Assembly: GCF_009498275.1 (NCBI RefSeq)
Contig: NZ_CP045643.1
Coordinates: 2,418,001-2,482,000, forward strand
Origin: Streptomyces fagopyri
GTDB taxonomy: Bacteria; Actinomycetota; Actinomycetes; Streptomycetales; Streptomycetaceae
DNA: 64,000 bases
Direction of reading: 5' to 3'
Within the stretch, counting starts at the first letter, position 1. Every line of letters starts with the position of its first letter. A program made the position numbers and the translations under genes. Of this stretch, positions 15,416 to 24,122 are shown in pieces. The notes under the pieces were generated by a model that made no database searches, had not been told where the DNA came from, and saw only the letters and a list, made by a program, of their open reading frames with translations.

Positions 15416-17797
15416 TTACTTGCCGGTGAGGTGTTCGGGCCGTACCGGCGTCCGGTTGAGCTCCAGCCCTGTCGCGTTCCGGATCGCCGCGAGGACGGCC
15501 GGGGTGGACGACAGGGTGGGGGCCTCGCCGATGCCACGGAGCCCGTACGGGGCGTGGTCGTCGGCGAGTTCGAGCACGTCGACCGGGATGGTCGGCGTGT
15601 CGAGGATCGTGGGGATCAGGTAGTCCGTGAAGGAGGGGTTGCGGACCTTCGCGGTGACGGGGTCGACGATGATCTCCTCCATCACCGCGATGCCGAGGCC
15701 TTGGACGGTGCCGCCCTGGATCTGGCCGACCACCGACAGCGGGTTGAGCGCCTTGCCGACGTCCTGGGCACAGGCCAGTTCGATGACCTTGACCAGGCCG
15801 AGTTCGGTGTCGACCTCGACGACGGCGCGGTGCGCGGCGAACGAGTACTGGACGTGGCCGAAGCCCTGTCCGGTGCGCAGGTCGAAGGGTTCCGTCGGAC
15901 GGTGCCGCCATTCGGCCTCGACCTCGACGGCCTCGTCCTCCAGCACGTCCGCCAGGCCGGCGAGCACCTCGCCGGCGTCGGTGACGACCTTGCCGCCCTC
16001 CAGCAGAAGCTCGGCCGTCGCCCATGCCGGGTGGTACGTGCCGAACTTGCGGCGGCCCCTCTCCAGGACCTTCTCGCGCACCAGCTCGCAGGAGTTCCGG
16101 ACGGCGCCGCCGGTGACGTACGTCTGACGCGACGCGGACGTCGAACCGGCGCTGCCCACCTGGGTGTCGGCGGGGTGGATGGTCACCTGCGCGACGCCGA
16201 GCTCGGTGCGGGCGATCTGCGCGTGGACGGTGACACCGCCCTGGCCGACCTCCGCCATCGCGGTGTGCACGGTCGCGACCGGCTCGCCGCCCACCACCTC
16301 CACGCGGACCCTGGCGGTCGAGTAGTCGTCGAAGCCCTCGGAGAAGCCGACGTTCTTGATGCCGACGGCGTAGCCGACACCGCGAACGACGCCCTCGCCG
16401 TGCGTGGTGTTGGACAGTCCGCCCGGCAGCTGGCGTACGTCGGCCCCCTCGGAGCTCTCCCACTGGCGCTCCGGCGGCAGCGGCATCGCCTTGACGCGGC
16501 GCAGCAGTTCGGCGACCGGGGCCGGTGAGTCGACCGGCTGTCCGGTCGGCAGCAGGGTGCCCTGCTCCATCGCGTTGAGCTGCCGGAAGGCGACCCGGTC
16601 CATGCCGACCGCGTCCGCGAGCTTGTCCATCTGCGCCTCGTACGCGAAGCACGCCTGGACGGCGCCGAAGCCGCGCATGGCTCCGCAGGGCGGGTTGTTG
16701 GTGTAGAGCGCGATGGCCTCGATGTCGACGTCCTCGACGACGTACGGGCCGACGCTCAGTGAGGAGGCGTTGCCGACGACCGCCGGGGAGGCGGACGCGT
16801 AGGCGCCGCCGTCCAGCACGATACGGGCCCTCATGTGCGTGAGCTTGCCGTCCTTGGTCGCCCCGTGCTCGTAGTACAGCTTCGCGGGGTGGCGGTGGAC
16901 GTGGCCGAAGAAGGACTCGAAGCGGTTGTAGACGATCTTGACGGGCTTGCCGGTGCGCAGGGCCAGCAGGCAGGCGTGGATCTGCATCGACAGGTCCTCG
17001 CGGCCGCCGAAGGCGCCGCCGACGCCGGAGAGCGTCATGCGGACCTTGTCCTCGGGCAGGCCGAGGACGGGGGCGATCTGCTTGAGGTCCGAGTGCAGCC
17101 ACTGGGTGGCGATGTACAGCTCGACGCCGCCGTCCTCGCAGGGCACGGCGAGACCGGACTCGGGGCCGAGGAACGCCTGGTCCTGCATACCGAAGGTGTA
17201 CTCGCCCTTGACGACGAAGTCGGCCTTCTTCGCGGCCTCTTCGACGTCGCCGCGGACGATCGGCTGCCGGTGCACGATGTTGGGGTGCGGGACGTGGCCG
17301 ATGTGGTGGTCGTCGCGATTCTCGTGGACGAGGATCGCGTCGGGCGCGGTCGCGGACGCCTCGTCCGTGATGACGGGCAGCTCCTTGTACTCCACCTTGA
17401 TCCTGGCGGCGGCGCGCCGCGCGGTCTCGGGGTGGTCGGCGGCGACGATCGCGACGGGCTCGCCGTGGTGGCGGACCTTGCCGTGCGCGAGGACCGGGGT
17501 GTCCTGGATCTCCAGGCCGTAGGTCTTCACGGCGGTGGGCAGGTCGTCGTAGGTGAGGACCGCGTAGACGCCGGGCTGGGCGAGGGCCTCGGAGGTGTCG
17601 AGGGACACGATCTCGGCGTGGGCGACGGTCGAGCGCAGGATCTGGCCCCAGAGCATGTCCTCGTGCCACATGTCGGAGGAGTACGCGAACTCGCCGGTGA
17701 CCTTGAGGGTGCCGTCCGGGCGGAGCGTGGACTCGCCGATGCCGCCCTTGGACTCGGTACCCTGGGTGATCTTGGTAGGTGTGCCGGTGGTTCCCAT
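15416..17797 (-). CDS. Xanthine dehydrogenase family, molybdopterin-binding subunit
   Basis: A 793-aa large subunit of a molybdenum hydroxylase. The N-terminal a/b hammerhead domain starts near residue 20 (GIGESTLRPDGTLKVTGEFA). The two molybdopterin-binding domains follow, with GVGGAFGGRED, PCGAMRGFG and, near the C-terminus, GGTVQGLGIA and RGIGEAP. The last contains the expected catalytic Glu region. It would oxidise hypoxanthine or xanthine together with the FeS and FAD subunits. ATG 17797 lies two bases after the stop of the 2Fe-2S gene. The subunit order FAD, FeS, Mo is typical of this family. Substrate assignment rests on the neighbouring purine permease, PucR and XdhC, since related enzymes act on aldehydes or other heterocycles. 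Confidence 0.88.
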   Translation of the reverse strand: MGTTGTPTKITQGTESKGGIGESTLRPDGTLKVTGEFAYSSDMWHEDMLWGQILRSTVAHAEIVSLDTSEALAQPGVYAVLTYDDLPTAVKTYGLEIQDTPVLAHGKVRHHGEPVAIVAADHPETARRAAARIKVEYKELPVITDEASATAPDAILVHENRDDHHIGHVPHPNIVHRQPIVRGDVEEAAKKADFVVKGEYTFGMQDQAFLGPESGLAVPCEDGGVELYIATQWLHSDLKQIAPVLGLPEDKVRMTLSGVGGAFGGREDLSMQIHACLLALRTGKPVKIVYNRFESFFGHVHRHPAKLYYEHGATKDGKLTHMRARIVLDGGAYASASPAVVGNASSLSVGPYVVEDVDIEAIALYTNNPPCGAMRGFGAVQACFAYEAQMDKLADAVGMDRVAFRQLNAMEQGTLLPTGQPVDSPAPVAELLRRVKAMPLPPERQWESSEGADVRQLPGGLSNTTHGEGVVRGVGYAVGIKNVGFSEGFDDYSTARVRVEVVGGEPVATVHTAMAEVGQGGVTVHAQIARTELGVAQVTIHPADTQVGSAGSTSASRQTYVTGGAVRNSCELVREKVLERGRRKFGTYHPAWATAELLLEGGKVVTDAGEVLAGLADVLEDEAVEVEAEWRHRPTEPFDLRTGQGFGHVQYSFAAHRAVVEVDTELGLVKVIELACAQDVGKALNPLSVVGQIQGGTVQGLGIAVMEEIIVDPVTAKVRNPSFTDYLIPTILDTPTIPVDVLELADDHAPYGLRGIGEAPTLSSTPAVLAAIRNATGLELNRTPVRPEHLTGK

Positions 17798-17799
17798 GG

Positions 17800-18372
17800 T
17801 CAGACCGCCTCGGACTGCCGGGCGGCCGCGAGGCGGACCGCGTCCATGATCTTCTCGTATCCGGTGCAGCGGCAGAGGTTGCCGGAGAGTGCCTCGCGGA
17901 TGTCCGCGTCGGTCGGGGTCGGGTTGTGCTCCAGCATCTCGTCGGCCGCGACCAGCAGACCCGGGGTGCAGAAGCCGCACTGGACGGCGCCGGCGTCGAT
18001 GAACGCCTGCTGGATCGGGGAGAGTTCGGTGCCCTCGCCGGTCTGCGAGTCATGGCCCCGGGCGCCCCACCGCCGGGCCTCGTCCAGCGACGTCCCGCAC
18101 GGGGCCGCCGCGCGGGAACGCTGCTGGGCGTACTGGGCGAGCCCCTCGACGGTGACGACCTCGCGGCCCTCGGCCTGACCGGCCGCCACCAGGCACGAGC
18201 ACACCGGCACACCGTCCAGGCGGACGGTGCAGGAACCGCACTCGCCCTGCTCGCAGGCGTTCTTGGAGCCGGGCAGGCCCAGCCGCTCCCGCAGCACGTA
18301 GAGCAGGGACTCACCCTCCCACACGTCGTCGGCTTCCTGGGGACGGCCGTTGACCGTGAAATTGACGCGCAT
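17800..18372 (-). CDS. Xanthine dehydrogenase family, 2Fe-2S subunit
   Basis: A 190-aa iron-sulfur subunit. The plant-type ferredoxin domain has the cluster cysteines in ACEQGECGSC and CSC (about 43-63). The second, helical 2Fe-2S domain has CGFCTPG and CRCTGY near 125-170. It passes electrons from the Mo site to the FAD subunit. The ATG at 18372 overlaps the TAA of the FAD gene by one base. About 25 polar residues between the two domains (around GTSLDEARRWGARGHD) exceed the usual linker and may be a clade-specific loop. Confidence 0.9.
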   Translation of the reverse strand: MRVNFTVNGRPQEADDVWEGESLLYVLRERLGLPGSKNACEQGECGSCTVRLDGVPVCSCLVAAGQAEGREVVTVEGLAQYAQQRSRAAAPCGTSLDEARRWGARGHDSQTGEGTELSPIQQAFIDAGAVQCGFCTPGLLVAADEMLEHNPTPTDADIREALSGNLCRCTGYEKIMDAVRLAAARQSEAV

Positions 18373-19259
18373 TACGCGACTCCCTCCGTGCCGGCGGTGC
18401 CGCGGTACGACTCCCAGGTCCAGGTCAGGGTGCGGCGGGCCATCACGCCGACCGCGTGGCGGCGGTAGCTCGCCGTGCCCCGGACGTCGTCGATCGGGTT
18501 GCAGGCGGCGGAGCACAGGTCCGCGAACTGCTTGGCGACCGACGGGGTGATGATCCGGCCGTTGTCCCAGAAGCCGCCCTCGTCGAGGGCCGCGTTCAGG
18601 AACTCCTCGGCGGTCCTGGCGCGGACCGGGGTCGGCGCCGCGGAGCCGATGCCGGTGCGCACGGTGCGGGTCGCGGGGTGCAGGGCCAGACCGAAGGCGC
18701 ACACCGCGATCACCATCGCGTTGCGGGTGCCGACCTTGGAGTACTGCTGCGGGCCGTCGGCCTTCTTGATGTGGACGGCCCTGATCAGTTCGTCGGGGGC
18801 GAGCGCGTTGCGCTTCACCCCGGTGTAGAACGCGTCGATCGGGATCAGCCGGGAGCCGCGTACCGACTCGGCCTCGACCTCGGCGCCCGCCGCGAGCAGG
18901 GCCGGGTGTGCGTCACCGGCCGGGGACGCGGTGCCGAGGTTTCCGCCGACGCCGCCGCGGTTGCGGATCTGCGGGGAGGCCACGGTGTGCGAGGCCAGGG
19001 CCAGGCCGGGCAGCTCGCCGCGCAGGTTCTCCATGATCTGGGTGTACGGGACGGAGGCGCCCAGACGCACGCTCTCCTCACCGACCTCCCACTCGCTCAG
19101 CTCGCCGACGCGGTTCAGGTCGAGGAGGTACTCGGGCCGGCGGTGGTCGAAGTTGATCTCGACCATCACATCGGTGCCCCCCGCGATCGGCACAGCGGTG
19201 GGGTGCTCGGCCTTCGCGGCGAGCGCCTCCTCCCAGCCGGCGGGGCGAAGGAAGTCCAT
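18372..19259 (-). CDS. Xanthine dehydrogenase family, FAD-binding subunit
   Basis: A 295-aa FAD-binding subunit of the molybdenum hydroxylase family (FAD_binding_5 plus CO dehydrogenase flavoprotein C-terminal domain). The FAD motif PIAGGTDVMVEIN lies near residue 29 and the second motif IRNRGGVGGNLGTASPAGD near 105. It is the first gene of the minus-strand purine operon. The start ATG 19259 (MDFLRPAGWEEAL) matches the family start. The weak AGAGAG before it is the only ribosome-site candidate. Its promoter must lie in the region shared with the divergent PucR gene. Confidence 0.88.
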   Translation of the reverse strand: MDFLRPAGWEEALAAKAEHPTAVPIAGGTDVMVEINFDHRRPEYLLDLNRVGELSEWEVGEESVRLGASVPYTQIMENLRGELPGLALASHTVASPQIRNRGGVGGNLGTASPAGDAHPALLAAGAEVEAESVRGSRLIPIDAFYTGVKRNALAPDELIRAVHIKKADGPQQYSKVGTRNAMVIAVCAFGLALHPATRTVRTGIGSAAPTPVRARTAEEFLNAALDEGGFWDNGRIITPSVAKQFADLCSAACNPIDDVRGTASYRRHAVGVMARRTLTWTWESYRGTAGTEGVA

Positions 19260-19592
19260 GAGTGGCTCTCTTCTTCTTCGTCGAAGGTCGTGTCGATCAA
19301 GCCAGATCGTGTGCGGCGGCCCCGGCTCGTCCATGAGTTGTTCACGCGGATCGAGGCCAGTACACAGCGCTGTGCTCCACCGGGGTCAGTCACCGAAACC
19401 ATGAAGGAGTTGGCTGGCCAGGGCACTCATCTTGTAGATTCATATGAACGAGAGGCGTCAGTAACCTCTCCGGTTTCCCAGTGAAACACCCAGCACATGC
19501 CGGGACCTGGGAATACGGCTCACGGGCGCGTCCGCCCCGTGCCCACCTTCAGTTCCATCGTAGATTTCGAGACAAGAACGGCGGCGACGAGA
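19260..19592. promoter_or_regulatory. Divergent control region between xdh genes and pucR
   Basis: About 330 bases, lower in GC than the flanks. It holds three symmetric elements: the perfect 12-bp palindrome CACAGCGCTGTG (19363-19374), the 10-bp palindrome TTCATATGAA (19439-19448), and the inverted repeat GAGAGG-N9-CCTCTC (19450-19470). TAGATT (19435-19440) is a possible -10 for pucR with TTGGCT (19410-19415) as a poorly spaced -35 (19 bases). The repeats are candidate PucR sites acting on both directions; none matches the Bacillus PucR box well. Confidence 0.5.
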
Positions 19593-21266
19593 ATGCGGCT
19601 GCGCGCACTGCTGGACACCGACGCGCTGGGCCTGCGGCTGCTCGGCGGCGAGGGCGAGCTCGACCGCACCGTACGCGGTGTGATGACCACCGACCTCAAG
19701 GACCCCAGCCGCTATCTCTCGGGCGGCGAACTGGTCCTCACCGGTCTGGCCTGGCGGCACGGCGCCGCGGACTCCGAGGCCTTCGTACGCATCCTCGCGG
19801 GCGCCGGGGTCGCGGCCCTCGCCGCGGGCGAGGCGGAGCTCGGCGACATCCCCCAGGACCTGGTCCTGGCCTGCGCCCGGCACCGGATGCCGCTGTTCGC
19901 CGTGAACGAGTCGGTGGCCTTCGCGACGATCACCGAGCACGTCGTACGGCAGGTCTCGGGCGAGCGCGCCGGGGACCTGGCGGCGGTGGTGGACCGCCAC
20001 CGGCGGATGATGACGTCCGGTCCGGCGGGCGGCGGACCCGACGTGGTGCTCGACCTGCTCGGATCCGACCTGGACCTGCGGGCCTGGGTGCTGTCGCCCA
20101 CCGGGCGGCCCGTCGCCGGCTCGAAGCTCGCGGGGGCCGCGCTGCCCGCCGACGTGTGCGCCCGGCTGGCCGCCGAGCACCTCACGGCCGTGCGCACCGG
20201 ACGGCGCGGACCGCACCGGGTCGTGGTGGGCACGACGGCGTACTCCCTGTTCCCGGTCCGGCCGTCCGGACGCTCCGCGGGCGCGGGGCGCGACGTGCGG
20301 GAGACGGTGCTCTCCGACTGGCTGCTCGCGGTCGAGGCGGACGCCGCGGACTGGCCGGCGGAACGCCTCGACCTGCTCCAGGGTGTCACCCAGCTGATCG
20401 CCGTCGAACGGGACCGCCGGGACGCGGCACGCACGGTACGGCGGCGTCTCGCGCAGGAGGTGCTCGAACTGGTGCAGTCGGGCGCCGCGCCCGCGGAGAT
20501 CGCCGCCCGGCTGCGGGTCGCCGCACCGGTCCTGCTGCCCGGACTCGGAGCGGCCCCGCACTGGCAGGTGGTGGTGGCCCGCGTCGAATGGGACGGCGGC
20601 GGGATGGACGGCGGACCGGTCGCGCAGTCGCTCCTGGAGGAGATGCTCGTCGACCCGCTGACGACCGGCCCCGAGCACGCGGACCGCATCGCCGTCGCCC
20701 ACACGGACGGCGAGGCGATCGCGCTCGTCCCCCTTCCGGCGGTCTCCTCGGAGCACGACGGTTCGGAGACCGGACTGCTCGCGGACGCGCTCCTGGCGGC
20801 CGTCCGCGATCCGCTGTCGGCGGGCCTGGACGACGACGGGCGGCTCACCCTGGGCGTCAGCGCCGCGGTGCACTCGGCGGAGGGGCTGCGCGGCGCCCTG
20901 GAGGAGGCCCGGCACGCCCGCCGGGTCGCCGCCGCACGCCCCGGCCGGGTGTGCGCGGCCGGACACCAGGAACTGGCCTCCCACGTCCTGCTGCTGCCCT
21001 TCGTACCGGACGACGTGCGCCGGGCCTTCACCGCCCGGCTCCTGGACCCGCTGCGCGACTACGACCGCCGTCACCGCGCCGAACTGATCCCCACCCTGGA
21101 GGCCTTCCTCGACTGCGACGGCTCCTGGACACGCTGCGCCGCCCGTCTCCACCTGCACGTCAACACACTGCGCTACCGGGTGGGGCGTATCGAGCAGTTG
21201 ACGGGCCGTGACCTCTCGCGCCTGGAGGACAAGCTCGACTTCTTCCTGGCCCTGCGCATGAGTTGA
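19593..21266 (+). CDS. pucR: PucR-family transcriptional regulator of purine catabolism
   Basis: A 557-aa regulator. The N-terminal PucR domain has MTTDLKDPSRYLSGGELVLTG and covers about 1-125. A central CdaR/GGDEF-like region lies around 290-420. The C-terminal PucR-type helix-turn-helix (FLDCDGSWTRCAARLHLHVN, LRYRVGRIEQLTG) is at about 500-545. It is transcribed away from the xanthine dehydrogenase operon and probably activates it when purines are available. ATG 19593 begins where homologues usually start; ATG 19497 is in frame but would add 32 residues of low quality and has no ribosome site. Effector and mode of action are inferred from the family. Confidence 0.82.
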   Translation: MRLRALLDTDALGLRLLGGEGELDRTVRGVMTTDLKDPSRYLSGGELVLTGLAWRHGAADSEAFVRILAGAGVAALAAGEAELGDIPQDLVLACARHRMPLFAVNESVAFATITEHVVRQVSGERAGDLAAVVDRHRRMMTSGPAGGGPDVVLDLLGSDLDLRAWVLSPTGRPVAGSKLAGAALPADVCARLAAEHLTAVRTGRRGPHRVVVGTTAYSLFPVRPSGRSAGAGRDVRETVLSDWLLAVEADAADWPAERLDLLQGVTQLIAVERDRRDAARTVRRRLAQEVLELVQSGAAPAEIAARLRVAAPVLLPGLGAAPHWQVVVARVEWDGGGMDGGPVAQSLLEEMLVDPLTTGPEHADRIAVAHTDGEAIALVPLPAVSSEHDGSETGLLADALLAAVRDPLSAGLDDDGRLTLGVSAAVHSAEGLRGALEEARHARRVAAARPGRVCAAGHQELASHVLLLPFVPDDVRRAFTARLLDPLRDYDRRHRAELIPTLEAFLDCDGSWTRCAARLHLHVNTLRYRVGRIEQLTGRDLSRLEDKLDFFLALRMS

Positions 21267-21319
21267 GGTCACGGGGCGGTGTGGGGCGTGTCACCAAGTG
21301 GCGCCCCTGTCGCACGACT

Positions 21320-21337
21320 TTGTGAAATCCTTCACCC
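21320..21337 (+). promoter_or_regulatory. Rex-like operator
   Basis: TTGTGAA-ATCC-TTCACCC matches the published Streptomyces Rex operator (TTGTGAA, four bases, TTCACAA) at all positions except the last two. It lies about 80 bases before the TPR gene. If real, NADH/NAD balance would control that gene. Confidence 0.4.
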
Positions 21338-21415
21338 AGCCCCTTGGCCGGGTGCCTTGATCCGTGCTGAGATGCCACCACTCAACAGCTCAATGGCGTG
21401 CTCGGGGAGGGCAAC

Positions 21416-22189
21416 GTGGCGCATTCCGCCATGTCTGGTTCCGGAACGAACGCAGGGGACGATCCACTCCAGACCGCGGTATGGCGGCTGCGCTCGCGCG
21501 CCTGCTGGGTCGACGCGGCCGCGCTGATCGAGCCCCTGACGGCCCAGGCCTCGCTGCAGCGGGCCTCGCTCCTCGTCGAGCGGTGCCTGTACACCGAGCA
21601 GGGCTGGGCGGAGGCCGAGGACGCGCTCCGCACGGCCGAGGCGGTGGCCCGCAGCGACGACGAACGGGGCGCCGCCGCCTGTGAGCGCGGACAGCTCGCC
21701 TACGCGGCCACCCTGCTCGGGGTACGGGACCGGGCGGACGAGGCGCGGGCCGCGCTCGGCCGGGCCGCCGCCCTGATCGCGCCCGGGGCGCCGGGCCGCG
21801 CGCTCCTGGACTTCCGGCGCGGGCTGCTGGCGGAGAACCTCGCGCAGTCCCCGCAGTCCGCCCGCGCCGCCTACCGGCGCGCCCACGCGGGCGCCTCCGC
21901 CCTGGGCGACCCGCTGCTGCTGTCGTTCACCTGGCGGCACCTGGCCGGACTAGCCCTGCGGGAGGGTGAGTTGGCGGAGGCCCGGCACGGATTCGGGGAA
22001 TCTCTCAGGATTCGCGAGGAGTTGGGATATCTGGTGGGGACGGCTCCGGCGCTGGCGTCCCTCGCGGACGCCGAGACCGAGCCCGAGGCGTCCCGGCTGC
22101 GGGCGGAGGCGGGACGGCTGTTCCGGCTCCTCGGGGGTGTACCGACCTGGCTGGCGCGGCAGTTGACCCCGCCCGCCGCCACCGCCTGA
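21416..22189 (+). CDS. TPR-repeat protein of unknown role
   Basis: A 257-aa, Ala- and Arg-rich helical protein. Several degenerate tetratricopeptide pairs are visible, such as ERCLYTEQGWAEAEDALRTA, ACERGQLAYAATLLG and ARAALGRAAALIAPG. The last third reads WRHLAGLALREGELAEARHG. It has no enzyme motif, signal peptide or membrane helix, so it is probably a cytoplasmic scaffold or sensor. GTG 21416 follows a good GGGGAGGG ribosome site at four bases, preferred over the in-frame GTG 21398. It stands alone after pucR, with a Rex-like operator in its upstream region. The gene product is otherwise unrecognised. Confidence 0.7.
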   Translation: MAHSAMSGSGTNAGDDPLQTAVWRLRSRACWVDAAALIEPLTAQASLQRASLLVERCLYTEQGWAEAEDALRTAEAVARSDDERGAAACERGQLAYAATLLGVRDRADEARAALGRAAALIAPGAPGRALLDFRRGLLAENLAQSPQSARAAYRRAHAGASALGDPLLLSFTWRHLAGLALREGELAEARHGFGESLRIREELGYLVGTAPALASLADAETEPEASRLRAEAGRLFRLLGGVPTWLARQLTPPAATA

Positions 22190-22260
22190 CACCGTGGCCG
22201 ACACGGGGCGCGGGCCGCTCCCCGTCACCGCCGGACGCCGTCACCTGCCGCGGCATGCCG

Positions 22261-22566
22261 TCAGTGCTCCGGCCGGCCGCTCTGCACCTTCGACAGCATG
22301 TCGCGGGCGAACGTCTCGACGGTGGTGCGGAGTTCGGGGTCGTGGGCCGCGTAGAGGACCGCGGCCACGACCACGAGGAGGAGCAGGACGCCGCCCAGAA
22401 CGCCGCCCCGGACGGAGCCGTGGGACACGGGGCGGTACCGGTGCGGCACGCCGGTGTGACGGGCGCGCGCCATGTGGTGCGCGTCGAGATGCCGGCGTAC
22501 GTGGTTCCGATGGATCCGCTGGGCCTGCTCGGCCTGCCGCATCGCCTGCCAGGACGGGTCGGGCAT
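22261..22566 (-). CDS. Small single-pass membrane protein
   Basis: A 101-aa protein of unknown function. The first half is rich in His, Arg and Gln (QAEQAQRIHRNHVRRHLDAH). It is followed by a single hydrophobic helix (GGVLGGVLLLLVVVAAVLYA, about 56-76) and a short tail of about 25 residues. The positive-inside rule predicts the N-terminus in the cytoplasm. ATG 22566 has GGGGGAG six bases upstream. The open frame extends further upstream but with Pro/Arg-rich sequence that is not protein-like. The gene stands alone on the minus strand between the TPR and GntR genes. Confidence 0.65.
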   Translation of the reverse strand: MPDPSWQAMRQAEQAQRIHRNHVRRHLDAHHMARARHTGVPHRYRPVSHGSVRGGVLGGVLLLLVVVAAVLYAAHDPELRTTVETFARDMLSKVQSGRPEH

Positions 22567-23084
22567 CGGTGTCTCCCCCGGTTTCGGTCGGCTCGCGCCG
22601 TGTACCGGTGGGCACGCGGACCGGGTCGTGCGGGTTCCCGTCGACGGGTCTCGCGACCGGGCCCGTACGAAGCCGTTACGTCCAGGGCGGGAACGCCACA
22701 TACCGGCCGGCCGGGAACGCCCGCCCTACGGACAGTGGACCCGGACACCCGGACACCCGGACACCGATGCCGCGACAGGCGACGTCCCCCCTGTGGCAGC
22801 ACGTACCAAGGGCCGTCCGCGCTCCCCGATGGACCGGTGCCCGGCGTCGGGTCCGGTGCGTCGCCCGGCGAGGGGGCCGCAGGCCACTGTGTCGCGAGGC
22901 GGGGGCCGTGCCCGTAGGGGGCGTGTTCGGGGATCCGGCGGGACGGTGGGTGCCGTCGCTGTCGTCGCGCGCCCGCAGGCGTACACGGAGTCGCTCGCCC
23001 GCGGGAGTACACGGAACCGCGTCGCGCGCCCGCCGGGGATCAGGGACCAGCCCCGTCCGCCCGCCAGGGATCGCGGGGCAGCCG
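22567..23084. other. Intergenic region without a convincing gene
   Basis: All frames are Arg/Pro/Gly-rich. Structures seen are an inverted repeat AGGGCGGG / CCCGCCCT (22684-22691 and 22720-22727) and three tandem copies of CCGGACAC (22741-22764). Nothing else was found. Confidence 0.6.
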
Positions 23085-23966
23085 TCAGGCGCCCGCGAAG
23101 TGCTCCCGTACGAGGGACTGCACGACCGGGAGGTCCTGGACGATCAGGGCCTCCAGAAGGGCGGTGTGCTCGGCGGCGTCGGCCACCAGGTCCGCGCGGC
23201 CCCGGGAGACGGGGCCGCCGACCAGCGGCCACTGGGCGCGGCGGTGCAGGTCCTCGGCGATCTGTACGAGCTGGTCGTTGCCCGCGAGGCCGAGGACGGC
23301 ACGGTGGAAGGCACGGTCGCACTCGGCGTACGTGGCGCGGCACCCGGTGGACGCGGCCCGCACCGTGGCCTCGGCGAGCGGGCGCAGCTCGGCCCAGCGC
23401 GCGGCGGTCACCGTGCGCGCGAGACGCAGCATCACCGGGACCTCGATGAGCGCGCGGATCTCGGCGAGTTCGGCCAGCTCGCGCGTCCCGCGCCGGACGA
23501 CCCGGAAGCCCCTGTTCGGCACGACCTCGACGGCGCCCTCCAGCGCCAGTTGCTGCATCGCCTCCCGGACCGGCGTGGCGGACACGCCGAACCGCTCACC
23601 GAGCACGGGCGCCGAGTAGACCTCGCCGGGGGCGAGGTCCCCCTGGACGAGGGCGGTGCGCAGGGCGTCGAGGATCTGCCCGCGGACCGAGGCGCGCTGG
23701 ACCACCGGACGCGCGGTCTCCGTGCGGGACGGCCGGTTCTCCGCGGGAGGGCGGACGGGAGGAGACGGGAGGGGCACCTCGCTGTGGGTGTGCTCACCGC
23801 GGGCCGCGGCACCGGCCGTGGAGGTGCCCGCGGCGACGTCCCACTCCCGCTCCCGGCGCCGTTCCGGCATCCGCGACTGGGCGGGCACCCGGGCGGCCGG
23901 CGTGCGCGTGTCCGGGGCACCGTGCCCGGTGGAGCCGTGCGTGCCCAGCGAACCGGCCTGCTCCAC
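23085..23966 (-). CDS. GntR-family regulator (FadR/FCD subfamily)
   Basis: A 293-aa regulator. The winged helix spans about 93-160 (QILDALRTALVQGDLAPGE, FGVSATPVREAMQQLALEG). The all-helical FCD ligand-binding domain covers about 165-285, with conserved Asp and His in ECDRAFHRAVL and the His of EHTALLEAL, which usually bind a metal and a carboxylate. The first 85 residues are disordered, Pro/Arg-rich and longer than usual. GTG 23966 is supported by GGAGGAGG five bases upstream. The gene is divergent from the FhuF-like gene; no neighbouring catabolic target is obvious. Confidence 0.85.
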   Translation of the reverse strand: MEQAGSLGTHGSTGHGAPDTRTPAARVPAQSRMPERRREREWDVAAGTSTAGAAARGEHTHSEVPLPSPPVRPPAENRPSRTETARPVVQRASVRGQILDALRTALVQGDLAPGEVYSAPVLGERFGVSATPVREAMQQLALEGAVEVVPNRGFRVVRRGTRELAELAEIRALIEVPVMLRLARTVTAARWAELRPLAEATVRAASTGCRATYAECDRAFHRAVLGLAGNDQLVQIAEDLHRRAQWPLVGGPVSRGRADLVADAAEHTALLEALIVQDLPVVQSLVREHFAGA

Positions 23967-24054
23967 GGGGGCCTCCTCCGGGCTTGGTGGTACTTGGGGT
24001 CAATGGGGTGGTTGTCACCTGTCCGTCAAGCACCATAGGCGCACACGGCCCCAG

Positions 24055-24094
24055 TTCAAACATCCGGAAATATGGGTAAGGTAAGCCTTACCTG
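24055..24094 (+). promoter_or_regulatory. Iron-box-controlled promoter of the fhuF-like gene
   Basis: TTCAAA (24055-24060), a 16-base spacer and TAAGGT (24077-24082) form a plausible -35/-10 pair. The -10 is embedded in AGGTAAGCCTTACCT (24079-24093), a perfect 7+1+7 palindrome that matches the DtxR/DmdR iron-box core. Repressor binding under iron-rich conditions would block the promoter. Confidence 0.7.
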
Positions 24095-24122
24095 TCAACG
24101 ATCGTGAAGCGGTGGTCACCGG

